A DNA stretch of 38,613 nt. Source: an uncultured Helicobacteraceae bacterium. Lineage in GTDB: Bacteria > Campylobacterota > Campylobacteria > Campylobacterales > UBA6016. A program made the translations under genes and the position numbers. Under the pieces are notes generated by a model. That model ran no database searches, was not told where the DNA came from, and worked only from the letters and a program-made list of their open reading frames with translations. Of this stretch, positions 23,587 through 31,205 are shown one piece after another (positions within the stretch are counted from its first letter, which is position 1; each line of letters begins with the position of its first letter). The stretch covers positions 1-38,613 of the forward strand of contig CALJKN010000085.1 in assembly GCA_937973585.1 (NCBI GenBank), in the 5' to 3' direction.

Positions 23587-23904
23587 ATGGCAAGAAGCGT
23601 AATGATAAAAACAAAACCGAAAACTTACAACATAGGAGACGTGATTCAGGTTGATGCAATACTTGAGCACCCTATGGAGACAGGGCTACGAAAAGACAAA
23701 GACGGCAAAACCGTTCCGGCGCACCATATTACGACCGTAAAAGTTGAGTTTGACGGCAAAGTGGTTACGACCATGGATATGACGGCCAGTGTCAGTGTTA
23801 ATCCGTTTGTGAGCTTTAACCTCAAAGTAACAAAAAACGGAGTGCTTAAAATCACCGCCGTAGACAACAAGGGTGAGACGCAAGAAGGGACAAAAGATAT
23901 ATAA
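23587..23904 (+). CDS. soxZ: SoxZ, partner of SoxY
   Basis: A 105-residue immunoglobulin-like protein that forms the SoxYZ heterodimer in the periplasm. It has no signal peptide, as is usual, because it is co-exported with Tat-borne SoxY. The family pattern IGDVIQVDAILEHPMETG, the HHITTVKVEFDGKVV stretch and the C-terminal half are intact. An AAAGGA site is 7 bp before the ATG. Its stop codon overlaps the ribosome site of soxA. Confidence 0.96.
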   Translation: MARSVMIKTKPKTYNIGDVIQVDAILEHPMETGLRKDKDGKTVPAHHITTVKVEFDGKVVTTMDMTASVSVNPFVSFNLKVTKNGVLKITAVDNKGETQEGTKDI

Positions 23905-23914
23905 AGGAGCAATC

Positions 23915-24676
23915 ATGAGAAAGTTTTTTTGCGGCTTATCGGTCGCCGCTTTGATATGTGCTCCGTTATTTGCCGAAAACCTCTCCATGTCGGATAAAGA
24001 CAAAGAGCTTTATTCATCGGATGAAAATCCAGGGGATTTGTATGTGGATAAAGGGGGTCAGCTATTCAAAAAAACATTTGGAAGTTTGGATGAGTTTGCA
24101 AAGCTGATGGGTGTCGAAAAATCGGCTCTGGCCTCCGAGATGGCAACCTATCCGAAATACTCTGCAAAAGCAAAAAAAGTGATAGCCCTAGATCAGGCTC
24201 TTCAGATTGCAATGATTGAAAAAGGGGCTACGCCATACAAACTGACAAGTGACGAAATGGTATTTATGTCGGCCTATGCATTTAGCCTTGCAAACGACAA
24301 AAAGTTAAATATAGACATTAGCGAACCAAATGCCAAAGAGGCATACGAATACGGCAAAAAAATCTACCACACCCAAAGGGGAGAGAGAGGTTTGTCCTGT
24401 TATTCGTGCCACTCTCAAGGGGTTTTGGGTATGAGGCTAAGGATGCAAATCCTCCCGAATCTAGGTGCGCCTGAGTTTAAGAGCGGAGCTACGTGGCCTG
24501 CATATAGGATGACAAAGTCTGAGCTTACGACTCTGCAAAAAAGATTTCAGGGGTGTATGCAAAACTCCTCCCAAAAACCGCTCCCTATAGGCTCCAAAGA
24601 GATGGTTTCGCTGGAGACGTATGTTAGGGCTATGGCAAACGCTCAAACGGTTGCAATCCCCGGACTAAAAAGATAG
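23915..24676 (+). CDS. soxA: SoxA, monoheme cytochrome subunit of SoxXA
   Basis: A 253-residue catalytic subunit of the SoxXA thiosulfate-oxidising cytochrome. It has a signal peptide (about 1-20, ending LFAEN), a single heme site CYSCH (Cys162, Cys165, His166) and Cys214 in RFQGCMQNS, the position expected to bind the heme iron as a modified persulfide. Only one heme motif is present, so this is the monoheme SoxA type. The ATG at 23915 is chosen because AAGGAG is 5 bp upstream and the signal peptide begins there. A longer frame beginning at 23873 would overlap soxZ by 32 bases and put a charged extension before the signal peptide. Confidence 0.95.
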   Translation: MRKFFCGLSVAALICAPLFAENLSMSDKDKELYSSDENPGDLYVDKGGQLFKKTFGSLDEFAKLMGVEKSALASEMATYPKYSAKAKKVIALDQALQIAMIEKGATPYKLTSDEMVFMSAYAFSLANDKKLNIDISEPNAKEAYEYGKKIYHTQRGERGLSCYSCHSQGVLGMRLRMQILPNLGAPEFKSGATWPAYRMTKSELTTLQKRFQGCMQNSSQKPLPIGSKEMVSLETYVRAMANAQTVAIPGLKR

Positions 24677-24685
24677 GGGGACAGT

Positions 24686-26413
24686 ATGGATATTTCAAGA
24701 AGAGATTTTCTTTATCTAGCGGCGGCACTTGGTGTATCGGCGGCAACACCAAACTTTTTGGAGGCCTCTGCAATAGATAAACTCTCTATGCAAAACCTCA
24801 TGTATGACGGCTTTAAGCCGAAAGGCAATGTGACGCTTCTGCACATGTGCGACTGGCATGCCCATCTAAAACCGCTTTATTGGAGGGAGCCGTCAACTCT
24901 AGTATCGGCAAAATCGCTCGTGGGTCTTCCGGGATTTTTGTCGGGTAACGCTTTTATGAAGTATTACGGGCTAAAAAAAGGGTCTGTGGATAGCTACTTT
25001 GATACATATATAGATTTCTCGGCTCTTGCTAGCAAATTCGGCAAAATGGGCGGTGCGGCGCATATCAAAACCGTAGTCGATACCATCCGCAAGGAGAGGG
25101 GCGAAGACAAGGTTGTCTTTTTGGATTCCGGCGATACTTGGCAGGGTACGGCTATAGGTCTCAAAACAAAAGGGGAGGCGATAGTAAAAGCCCAAAATAT
25201 GCTTGGCGTTGACATGATGGTAGGGCACTGGGAGTTTACCTACGGCAAAGAGCAGGTCTTAAAACTTACCGGAGACAAAGATAATAAAGGGATGCTAAAC
25301 GCTGAATTTATTAGTCAAAACATCTCCGATGAAGAGTGGAATGAGCTGATTTACAAGCCGTACTCGATAAGAAATATAAACGGTGTAAAAATCGGCTTTT
25401 TGGGGCAGTCGTTTCCTTATACGAAAACGGCAAATCCCGTAAATGTGGACGGCTGGAGCTATGGATTGCGCCTTGAGGATATGCAAAAATACGTGAATGA
25501 ACTAAGAAGCAAGTGCGATCTTGTGGTTCTGCTCTCGCATGACGGATTTAATGTAGACCAAGAGGTTGCAAAAAGGGTAAAAGGTATCGACATTATACTC
25601 TCAGGCCATACGCACGATCCGGCTCCGCAACCGATGAAGGTAGGCAATACCCTAATAATAATCTCTGGAAGCCACGGCAAGTATATCAGTAGACTTGACC
25701 TTGACGTGAAAAACGGAAAGCTAGTGGATTATAGCTATAAGCTAATTCCGATAGCTTCAAACATAATACCGGCCGATAAAAAAATGGAAGAGCTTGTCAA
25801 GAACGAGTACGCCCCGTTTGAGAGTGAACTACTAACCCCAATCGGCAAAACAAAAACTCTACTCTATAAAAGAGATACGTTTTATTCGACGTTTGACAGG
25901 GTGATAGGCGATGCGTGTATGAATAAATTTGGGAGCGATATAGTATTTACCCCTGGTTTTAGATGGGGGACTACCGTTCTTCCAAACTCAGATATTACGG
26001 CAGACGACGTGTATGATATGACCGCTATTACTTATCCAAATGTTTATACGTTTGAGATGGGCGGTGAGCAGTTTCATAAGCTTCTTGAAGATATAGCCGA
26101 CAATGTATTCAATCCGGACCCGATATACCAACAAGGCGGGGATATGAGTAGGCTAACGGGTGTTACGTATGACATCAGAATAGGGGCGAAAAGCGGTGAG
26201 CGTATCTCAAACCTAAGAGTCGGCGGCAAACCGATAGATATGAAAAAAACATATCTAATGAGTGCATGGGGCGGCAACGTACAAAAAGCGGGTAAAAACC
26301 TCAGAGAGTCGATGATAACACCTGTTTATGACGTGACGATAGATTACATCAAAAAACAAAAAACGGTATCGGCTCCGGAGATTTCAAATGTTAGAGTATT
26401 GGATATAAAATGA
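24686..26413 (+). CDS. soxB: SoxB, sulfate thiohydrolase
   Basis: A 575-residue di-manganese hydrolase that releases sulfate from the SoxY-bound thiosulfonate. The N-terminus is a twin-arginine signal (ISRRDFLYLAAALG, Arg5-Arg6). Metallophosphoesterase motifs are complete: CDWHAH (Asp56, His58), LDSGDTWQG, VGHWEF, LLSHDG and SGHTHDP. The C-terminal 5'-nucleotidase-like domain includes FTPGFRWGTTV. Length is standard. It overlaps the next gene by 4 bp (ATGA), so the DUF302 protein is coupled to it. Confidence 0.97.
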   Translation: MDISRRDFLYLAAALGVSAATPNFLEASAIDKLSMQNLMYDGFKPKGNVTLLHMCDWHAHLKPLYWREPSTLVSAKSLVGLPGFLSGNAFMKYYGLKKGSVDSYFDTYIDFSALASKFGKMGGAAHIKTVVDTIRKERGEDKVVFLDSGDTWQGTAIGLKTKGEAIVKAQNMLGVDMMVGHWEFTYGKEQVLKLTGDKDNKGMLNAEFISQNISDEEWNELIYKPYSIRNINGVKIGFLGQSFPYTKTANPVNVDGWSYGLRLEDMQKYVNELRSKCDLVVLLSHDGFNVDQEVAKRVKGIDIILSGHTHDPAPQPMKVGNTLIIISGSHGKYISRLDLDVKNGKLVDYSYKLIPIASNIIPADKKMEELVKNEYAPFESELLTPIGKTKTLLYKRDTFYSTFDRVIGDACMNKFGSDIVFTPGFRWGTTVLPNSDITADDVYDMTAITYPNVYTFEMGGEQFHKLLEDIADNVFNPDPIYQQGGDMSRLTGVTYDIRIGAKSGERISNLRVGGKPIDMKKTYLMSAWGGNVQKAGKNLRESMITPVYDVTIDYIKKQKTVSAPEISNVRVLDIK

Positions 26414-27342
26414 GAAAAGTCATACTAATCATACTCTCTATGGCGGCATTCGCATTTTCCGGTGATAGTTTTGTACTGCTTGAGAGTTCAAAAAGCGGCA
26501 AAGAGCTTATAAAGTCGGTCTCCGATGCAGTTGCCAAGGCCGGATTTACCGCAGCTGACGAGAGGGATTTGAATGTTGCATACCAAAAACAGTTTGAACA
26601 AAGTGATTTTGAACTTTTTTACAACCTGACGGTTTTTGATCCAAAAGCTCTCTCGGCATCGCTCCCCCAAAATCCACGTCTTGCCGGATTTGTGCCGTAT
26701 ACTGTTTTGATATACCAAAAAAAGGGGGACAAAAAAAGCTATATAGGCTTTGTAAAACAAGGCTCCATCTCGCTTGCGACAGGTGTCAAAGACAAAAAGA
26801 GTCTCGAACTTCTCAAAAAAAGCGAAAATACCCTTATAAAAGAGCTGAAAGCATCCATAAAAGATACAAAAGATGTTGCTTTGGGGTATAAGGTGACCCC
26901 GAAAGAGGATCCGGAGCTGTTTTTTGAGACAAAAATAAAGCTGAAACCAACCGATAATGTTATGGCAAAAAAAGAGTCTCTGCAAAAAGAGTTCGAGAGC
27001 GCTTTAGAGGTGGAGGGGTTTAAGATCTCAAACATAACAGATGTAAAAACAGAGCTTGAAAAAGTGAAGGCCGATATGTCAAAGTATGAGTTTTTTGAGA
27101 CCTATTCGATATGCAAACTAAAAGTGATTTATAACGCCTCAAAAGAGCGTCCGGAGGCGGGAGTTTTTGCCCCGTGTTCGGTATACTTTTACAAGCTAAA
27201 AAACGACGGTGTTATATATGTCGGTTTTCCGCCGACAAAAAACTGGGTAGTCCATACGAATATCACAAATACGGAGCATATCAAAATCATGCAAGAGGCT
27301 GAAAACGTCGTCAAAAACTTCCTAAAAGAGGCGGCCGAGTGA
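26410..27342 (+). CDS. Periplasmic protein with two DUF302-like domains
   Basis: A 310-residue secreted protein with a signal peptide (about 1-17, ending FAFSG). It is built of two related halves, about 20-160 and 165-308. The second half matches the DUF302 pattern best, with YSICKLKVIYNASKERPEAG, FAPCSVYFYKL and a C-terminal helix. The first half repeats it in degenerate form with FELFYNLTVFDPKAL, FVPYTVLIYQK and YIGFV. It contains a Cys in FAPCSVYF where DUF302 proteins often have a conserved residue. Coupled to soxB by ATGA and to the DsrE-like gene by GTGA, so it is certainly in the sox operon. No enzymatic function is known, and a role in handling sulfur or heme in the periplasm is only inference. 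Confidence 0.75.
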   Translation: MRKVILIILSMAAFAFSGDSFVLLESSKSGKELIKSVSDAVAKAGFTAADERDLNVAYQKQFEQSDFELFYNLTVFDPKALSASLPQNPRLAGFVPYTVLIYQKKGDKKSYIGFVKQGSISLATGVKDKKSLELLKKSENTLIKELKASIKDTKDVALGYKVTPKEDPELFFETKIKLKPTDNVMAKKESLQKEFESALEVEGFKISNITDVKTELEKVKADMSKYEFFETYSICKLKVIYNASKERPEAGVFAPCSVYFYKLKNDGVIYVGFPPTKNWVVHTNITNTEHIKIMQEAENVVKNFLKEAAE

Positions 27343-27776
27343 AAAAAATCTTAGCCCTCCTCTTTACGGCGGCTATACTGCTTGGCGGAGAGATGAAGGC
27401 TAGATATGCCTCACCGCATCCTAGTGTCGAGCATCCGAGACGGGTGATTTTTCAGTTTGGGCACGGTGACGAAAAGAGCGCTTCAAAGCTGATAAACTAC
27501 GTCGTAAATATCCAAAAGGCATACGATCCGGGGCATGTTGATGTTGCAGTCGTGTGTCTGAATGAGGGGATTTTTTTGATTAAAAACGATACCCCCCTAA
27601 AAGATAGAGTCGAGTCTTTGATGGAGGGTGGCGTTGAGTTTGTCGCTTGCGAAAATACGATGGATACAAAAAAGCTATCAAAAACAGATATGTTAAAAGG
27701 GATCAGCTACACAAGAGCCGGAATGCAGGAGATTATCGAGAGGAAACTATCCGGATGGATATATCTGGCACCGTGA
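27339..27776 (+). CDS. Periplasmic DsrE-family protein
   Basis: A 145-residue protein with a signal peptide (about 1-16) followed by a DsrE/YchN-like fold. Visible are the beta strand and turn RRVIFQFGHGDEKS, the central strand VDVAVVCLNEGIFLI and the conserved cysteine segment VEFVACENTMDTKKL. DsrE-family cysteines transfer sulfur in the cytoplasm. Exported versions are common near sox and related genes, but their role is less clear. GTG is the start, overlapping the previous stop as GTGA. It is paralogous to the gene at 29444-29893. Confidence 0.8.
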   Translation: MKKILALLFTAAILLGGEMKARYASPHPSVEHPRRVIFQFGHGDEKSASKLINYVVNIQKAYDPGHVDVAVVCLNEGIFLIKNDTPLKDRVESLMEGGVEFVACENTMDTKKLSKTDMLKGISYTRAGMQEIIERKLSGWIYLAP

Positions 27777-27846
27777 CCAAAAAAACGGCAAAATTTTTGT
27801 AATATATGTGGTAATATAACGAAATTGAGACCTCTGGCCTTATAGA

Positions 27847-27858
27847 GCAACTAGTTGC
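27847..27858. repeat. 12-bp palindrome with CTAG core
   Basis: GCAACTAGTTGC, a perfect palindrome, has the same layout as GCCGCTAGCGGC at 22047 and 22287. It is followed by a small TGTCC-N5-GGACA hairpin (27865-27879). Confidence 0.6.
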
Positions 27859-27878
27859 GAGAGCTGTCCGCTGAGGAC

Positions 27879-27907
27879 AAAAGCTTAGAGCTTTGCTTTA
27901 AGCTTTT
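27879..27907 (+). terminator. Hairpin terminator between the DsrE gene and the porin gene
   Basis: A 13-bp stem (AAAAGCTTA / TAAGCTTTT, a G-T wobble, then AGC-TTT-GCT) runs into a stretch of six T residues. The wobble pairs only in plus-strand RNA. It would end or reduce transcription of the sox operon before the porin gene. Confidence 0.7.
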
Positions 27908-27937
27908 TTGAAAATAAATAACACAAGGAGAAACTTT

Positions 27938-29434
27938 ATGAAGATTACAAGATTAAGTTTTGCGGCCGTAGTCGCATGTATGGCAACCGCATCGTTTGCC
28001 GCTACCGATTTGGCAAGCGCTTTTAAAGACGGTAAGCTGGACGGTAGAGTAAGAGCTCAGTATTTTTATACAGATTGGGATAAGAACGGCGCAGGCAATT
28101 GGGGTGCGGCTAAGCCTGATATGGATGGGCAAGGATTGGCTCTTGGAGGTAGTTTGGTTTATAAAACTGCCCCTTTGTATGGGATTAGCGCAGGCGTAGG
28201 TTTTTATACGACACAAAATCCGAATGGAATAACAGAATTAAACTCAAATGCAAGAAATACTACGGCATCAGATCTATTTTCCAGAGGGCCTGGTTCAGCG
28301 ACCGATTTTAGTAAAGGGTATAGTGTTTTAGCCCAATCATATATCCAGTATGACATATCAAAATCTACCGTAAAAGCCGGCAGGTTTATTATGACAAATC
28401 CGTTCATTAACCCGAATGATACAAAAATGATTCCTCTGACGGTACAAGGTGCTTCGGCTCTAGTCGGCGAGATAGACAACACGGCGTTTATGCTAGATTA
28501 TGCCACTGCCGTCAAAGAAAGAGGTATGGATAACTTCCAGAATATGGCCACCACCGGCGATACTCCGGATGCCCTAAAAAACTACTATCAAACAACATAT
28601 ACGGCTTCCGGTTCTGTTGCCGCAGGATACAAAGCGGGATCCGAGAATGCGCCTAGCGTATTGATTGGCGGTGTTAAAAATAAATCTATAAAAAACCTAG
28701 AGCTTCAAGGCTGGGTAATGAATTGGCCTGATATTGTAAGACAGTATATGCTTGAAGCAAACTACGATATGCAGTTTGGCAAGCTTGGTCTAAAACTTGG
28801 CGGCAGATATATGCATCAAAGCGATGAGGGTGCAGGCGATATAATTAGACCAAAAAGTGGAAGTTTTTATAGTACTACTGCTGCTATGAAATTTAAAGGC
28901 GATAGTGATGACAAGGTTGATACGCATATTTATATGCTGAGAGCTATTGCAAGTTATGAGGCAGCTAAGTTTCTTTTGGCATATGCTAGCACAGACAAGG
29001 GCGGCGACCTACTTGCACCATGGAGAGGCTTTCCTACTGAGGGGTATACAAGAAGTATGACGCAAACGGATTGGATGGCTAATACAAAATCATATAAAGC
29101 TCAACTGGATTATGATTTTTCATCTTTTATAAAAGGGTTTAGTGCGCTTCTTGGCTACTCATACTATGATAGAGATCCGTCTAGGGTCCCTTATCAGTCT
29201 ATGACCGATAGATATTACGGTAACGGCGACACAAGACAGGTAAACTTTGATATTCAGTACAAAGTTCCATATGTAAAAGGGTTAGAGTGGAAAGTTAGAA
29301 CAATGGTTCAGCATAACGAGAAGGTGGGTAGCATAACCGGAAATACTGCGGCAGGTTCAACTACATACGCAAGCGGTATAGGCAACGATACATCAAACAA
29401 AGAACTTAGAATAGAAATGAACTATTTCTTCTAA
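27938..29434 (+). CDS. OprD-type outer-membrane porin
   Basis: A 498-residue beta-barrel protein. It has a signal peptide (about 1-21, ending ASFAA), alternating amphipathic strands throughout and a C-terminal Phe (EMNYFF) recognised by the BAM complex. Segments such as LDGRVRAQYFYTDW and QSYIQYDISKSTVKAGRF with AASYEAAKF-like strands fit the OprD-like porins common in Campylobacterota. The ATG at 27938 is chosen because AAGGAG is 7 bp upstream and the signal peptide starts there. An in-frame TTG at 27908 lies in the terminator T-run. It lies between two DsrE-like genes, which suggests a link to uptake of sulfur compounds, but substrate specificity is not readable. Confidence 0.85.
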   Translation: MKITRLSFAAVVACMATASFAATDLASAFKDGKLDGRVRAQYFYTDWDKNGAGNWGAAKPDMDGQGLALGGSLVYKTAPLYGISAGVGFYTTQNPNGITELNSNARNTTASDLFSRGPGSATDFSKGYSVLAQSYIQYDISKSTVKAGRFIMTNPFINPNDTKMIPLTVQGASALVGEIDNTAFMLDYATAVKERGMDNFQNMATTGDTPDALKNYYQTTYTASGSVAAGYKAGSENAPSVLIGGVKNKSIKNLELQGWVMNWPDIVRQYMLEANYDMQFGKLGLKLGGRYMHQSDEGAGDIIRPKSGSFYSTTAAMKFKGDSDDKVDTHIYMLRAIASYEAAKFLLAYASTDKGGDLLAPWRGFPTEGYTRSMTQTDWMANTKSYKAQLDYDFSSFIKGFSALLGYSYYDRDPSRVPYQSMTDRYYGNGDTRQVNFDIQYKVPYVKGLEWKVRTMVQHNEKVGSITGNTAAGSTTYASGIGNDTSNKELRIEMNYFF

Positions 29435-29443
29435 GAGAACGAA

Positions 29444-29893
29444 ATGACGGAAATGAAATACCTTCTCTTGTCGGCATTATTTTCAACGGCGCTTTTTTGC
29501 GCCGATTCCGTTGTTACCAAAAAGGCCGTTTTTGGGTGCAAAACCGGAGAGGTAAAAGCTTTTGAGAGAATTTTGGACTCAATTCGCCATTTAACCTCCT
29601 ATTACGACAAAAACGGTCAAAAATACGATGTGGTTCTCATAGCCCAAAGCGAATGTGTCAAGTTTATGTTGGATAACACAGACGGCACCGAGTATGCCAA
29701 AGAGGAGATTCCGATGGATGTGGAGTTAAAACTTGAGAAGCTAAAAGGGAAAGTAAGATACGAGCAGTGTGCCGTAACGCTTGATAGAAAAGGGATTCCG
29801 GTCTCAAAAATAAGAAAAAATGTTGTCGTAATACCGTCCGCTACCGTATCAACCGTAGATTATCAGCTAGCCGGATATGCTTTTATATACTGA
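29444..29893 (+). CDS. Second periplasmic DsrE-family protein
   Basis: A 149-residue exported protein with a signal peptide (about 4-19). The DsrE-like region has YDVVLIAQSECVKFML, the cysteine segment KVRYEQCAVTLDRKGI and a C-terminal VVVIPSATVSTVDYQLAGYAFIY. The last piece matches exported DsrE proteins, which end in a pattern of the type 'vpSgvaei..Q..Gyayi'. It starts 9 bp after the porin stop, so the two are probably co-transcribed. The ATG at 29444 is used, though Met4 (29453), preceded by GGA, is also possible. It has three cysteines after the signal peptide. Confidence 0.75.
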   Translation: MTEMKYLLLSALFSTALFCADSVVTKKAVFGCKTGEVKAFERILDSIRHLTSYYDKNGQKYDVVLIAQSECVKFMLDNTDGTEYAKEEIPMDVELKLEKLKGKVRYEQCAVTLDRKGIPVSKIRKNVVVIPSATVSTVDYQLAGYAFIY

Positions 29894-29909
29894 CATGAAA
29901 CACAATAGC

Positions 29910-29926
29910 GGGCGCTAAAGCTACCC
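29910..29926. terminator. Weak hairpin between convergent genes
   Basis: An imperfect inverted repeat (GGGC-GC-TAAA-GC-TACCC) overlaps the comEC stop codon between two convergent genes. The stem is short and asymmetric, and the T-run is absent, so it is a weak candidate. Confidence 0.3.
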
Positions 29927-31201
29927 ATAAACTAAAAACCATAGCGCACTAAGTGTGTAGATGGCCGATGTTATATTAAAAACTACAAATAATCTCTTGT
30001 AAAGCACTGCTCCAAACGATAAAGCCGTAAAGAATATAAAAAACCAGAGAGGGGTAAAAAACTCGTATCTTTGGATTGATGATGCCGATATGATTGCCTC
30101 CAATATATAACCGTCAAATATGCCGCCAAATCCGAATATATGAGCCGCAAACGATACCGGATAAAAAATATCAAAGATTGCCGCAAAAACCGGATTCAAG
30201 AGGTGTGGTACCGTGAAAACCGAAAACAGATAATGCAAAACTGGAGACATGGAGAAAAAGAGCCATACGTTTAGGGCGACATATAAAACGACTTTATTTT
30301 TAATTTTTACCGAATTTAAAAATAGATAAATCAGAAAAACACCGTAAAAAGAGAGCCAAAATCCGATTGAAAAAACAAATTCCGGAAAAAATGCAAAGCA
30401 GAGGAGGGCAGAGACTAGCAAAGAGCCGTAACCGAAAAGCTTGAAGCCGACAACCCCAAAATAAAATATCACGGCAAATGAGGCGATAGCCCTCATAAAA
30501 GAGGGGGTAAAATCTGTCAGATAGGCAAAGAAAAGCAAAAAGAGGAAAGTTGCCGACAAAATCCATAAATTCCGGTTTGCATATGGAAAAAATCTATCCT
30601 GAAAAAACAAAAAAGCCCTTCCAAAGACAATAAAAAACATTGCCGCTATCAGGGCAACATTGAGTCCGCTTATCGCAAAAAATGCCCCGAGTCCGTATAT
30701 GGATATGAAATCGTCTATTTCGCCGCCGACATCGTAGTTTAAAAACAGATTTAGGTATAGCTCCTGTAATCTCTCGTCTATGTGTTGGGAACGGATATAC
30801 TCTTCAATAGGCTGTTTTACGGGATTTATATATGATGACGGTTCGATGTTTTTGAGCGGTAGTTTTGCCCCTTTTAAAAAATCGGTAAAACTCAGTTTTG
30901 ATGTATCTACCGTTACCTCAGTATATTTGTTTTTAAATCCGATACGGCTTATGTTTGAGAGTGTTTTGAAGTCAAAATCATCACCTCTGAAGTAGAGTAT
31001 AAAATATCTATGTCCGTTTTGACCGATCCGCTCTTTTTGGTTTAGGAGTAGGGCTTTGACTTTTGCGTATGGGTACTCTGTGAGGGTATTGTAGGAATAA
31101 TAGAGTGTAGTCAGCCGAAAGATAAATATTGAGATGATGAGGGCTAAAAAAAGGGCGGCTTTTTGGTTTTGTTCTAAAAACCTGACCGCCCTAAGCCTCA
31201 T
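29921..31201 (-). CDS. comEC: ComEC/Rec2-family DNA-uptake channel, short form
   Basis: A 426-residue polytopic inner-membrane protein. After an N-terminal membrane helix (about 16-34) and a soluble beta-rich region, the competence domain begins with the hallmark FAISGLNVALIAAMFF and continues through about seven to nine hydrophobic helices. The C-terminal metallo-beta-lactamase domain of long ComEC proteins is absent, which is usual in Campylobacterota. It would move single-stranded DNA into the cytoplasm during natural transformation. It starts 4 bp after the dnaB stop, so the two are co-transcribed. Confidence 0.85.
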   Translation of the reverse strand: MRLRAVRFLEQNQKAALFLALIISIFIFRLTTLYYSYNTLTEYPYAKVKALLLNQKERIGQNGHRYFILYFRGDDFDFKTLSNISRIGFKNKYTEVTVDTSKLSFTDFLKGAKLPLKNIEPSSYINPVKQPIEEYIRSQHIDERLQELYLNLFLNYDVGGEIDDFISIYGLGAFFAISGLNVALIAAMFFIVFGRAFLFFQDRFFPYANRNLWILSATFLFLLFFAYLTDFTPSFMRAIASFAVIFYFGVVGFKLFGYGSLLVSALLCFAFFPEFVFSIGFWLSFYGVFLIYLFLNSVKIKNKVVLYVALNVWLFFSMSPVLHYLFSVFTVPHLLNPVFAAIFDIFYPVSFAAHIFGFGGIFDGYILEAIISASSIQRYEFFTPLWFFIFFTALSFGAVLYKRLFVVFNITSAIYTLSALWFLVYG

Positions 31202-31205
31202 ATTT

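Noticed and set aside
23873..23914. Longer start for SoxA at 23873
   Set aside because: It would overlap soxZ and put a charged extension before the signal peptide. AAGGAG is correctly placed for the ATG at 23915.
27908..27937. TTG start for the porin
   Set aside because: It lies in the T-run of the terminator hairpin and places ten charged residues before the signal peptide. The ATG at 27938 has AAGGAG.
29921..31201. ComEC truncation
   Set aside because: Lack of the metallo-beta-lactamase domain is usual for ComEC in Campylobacterota, and the frame starts and ends cleanly.
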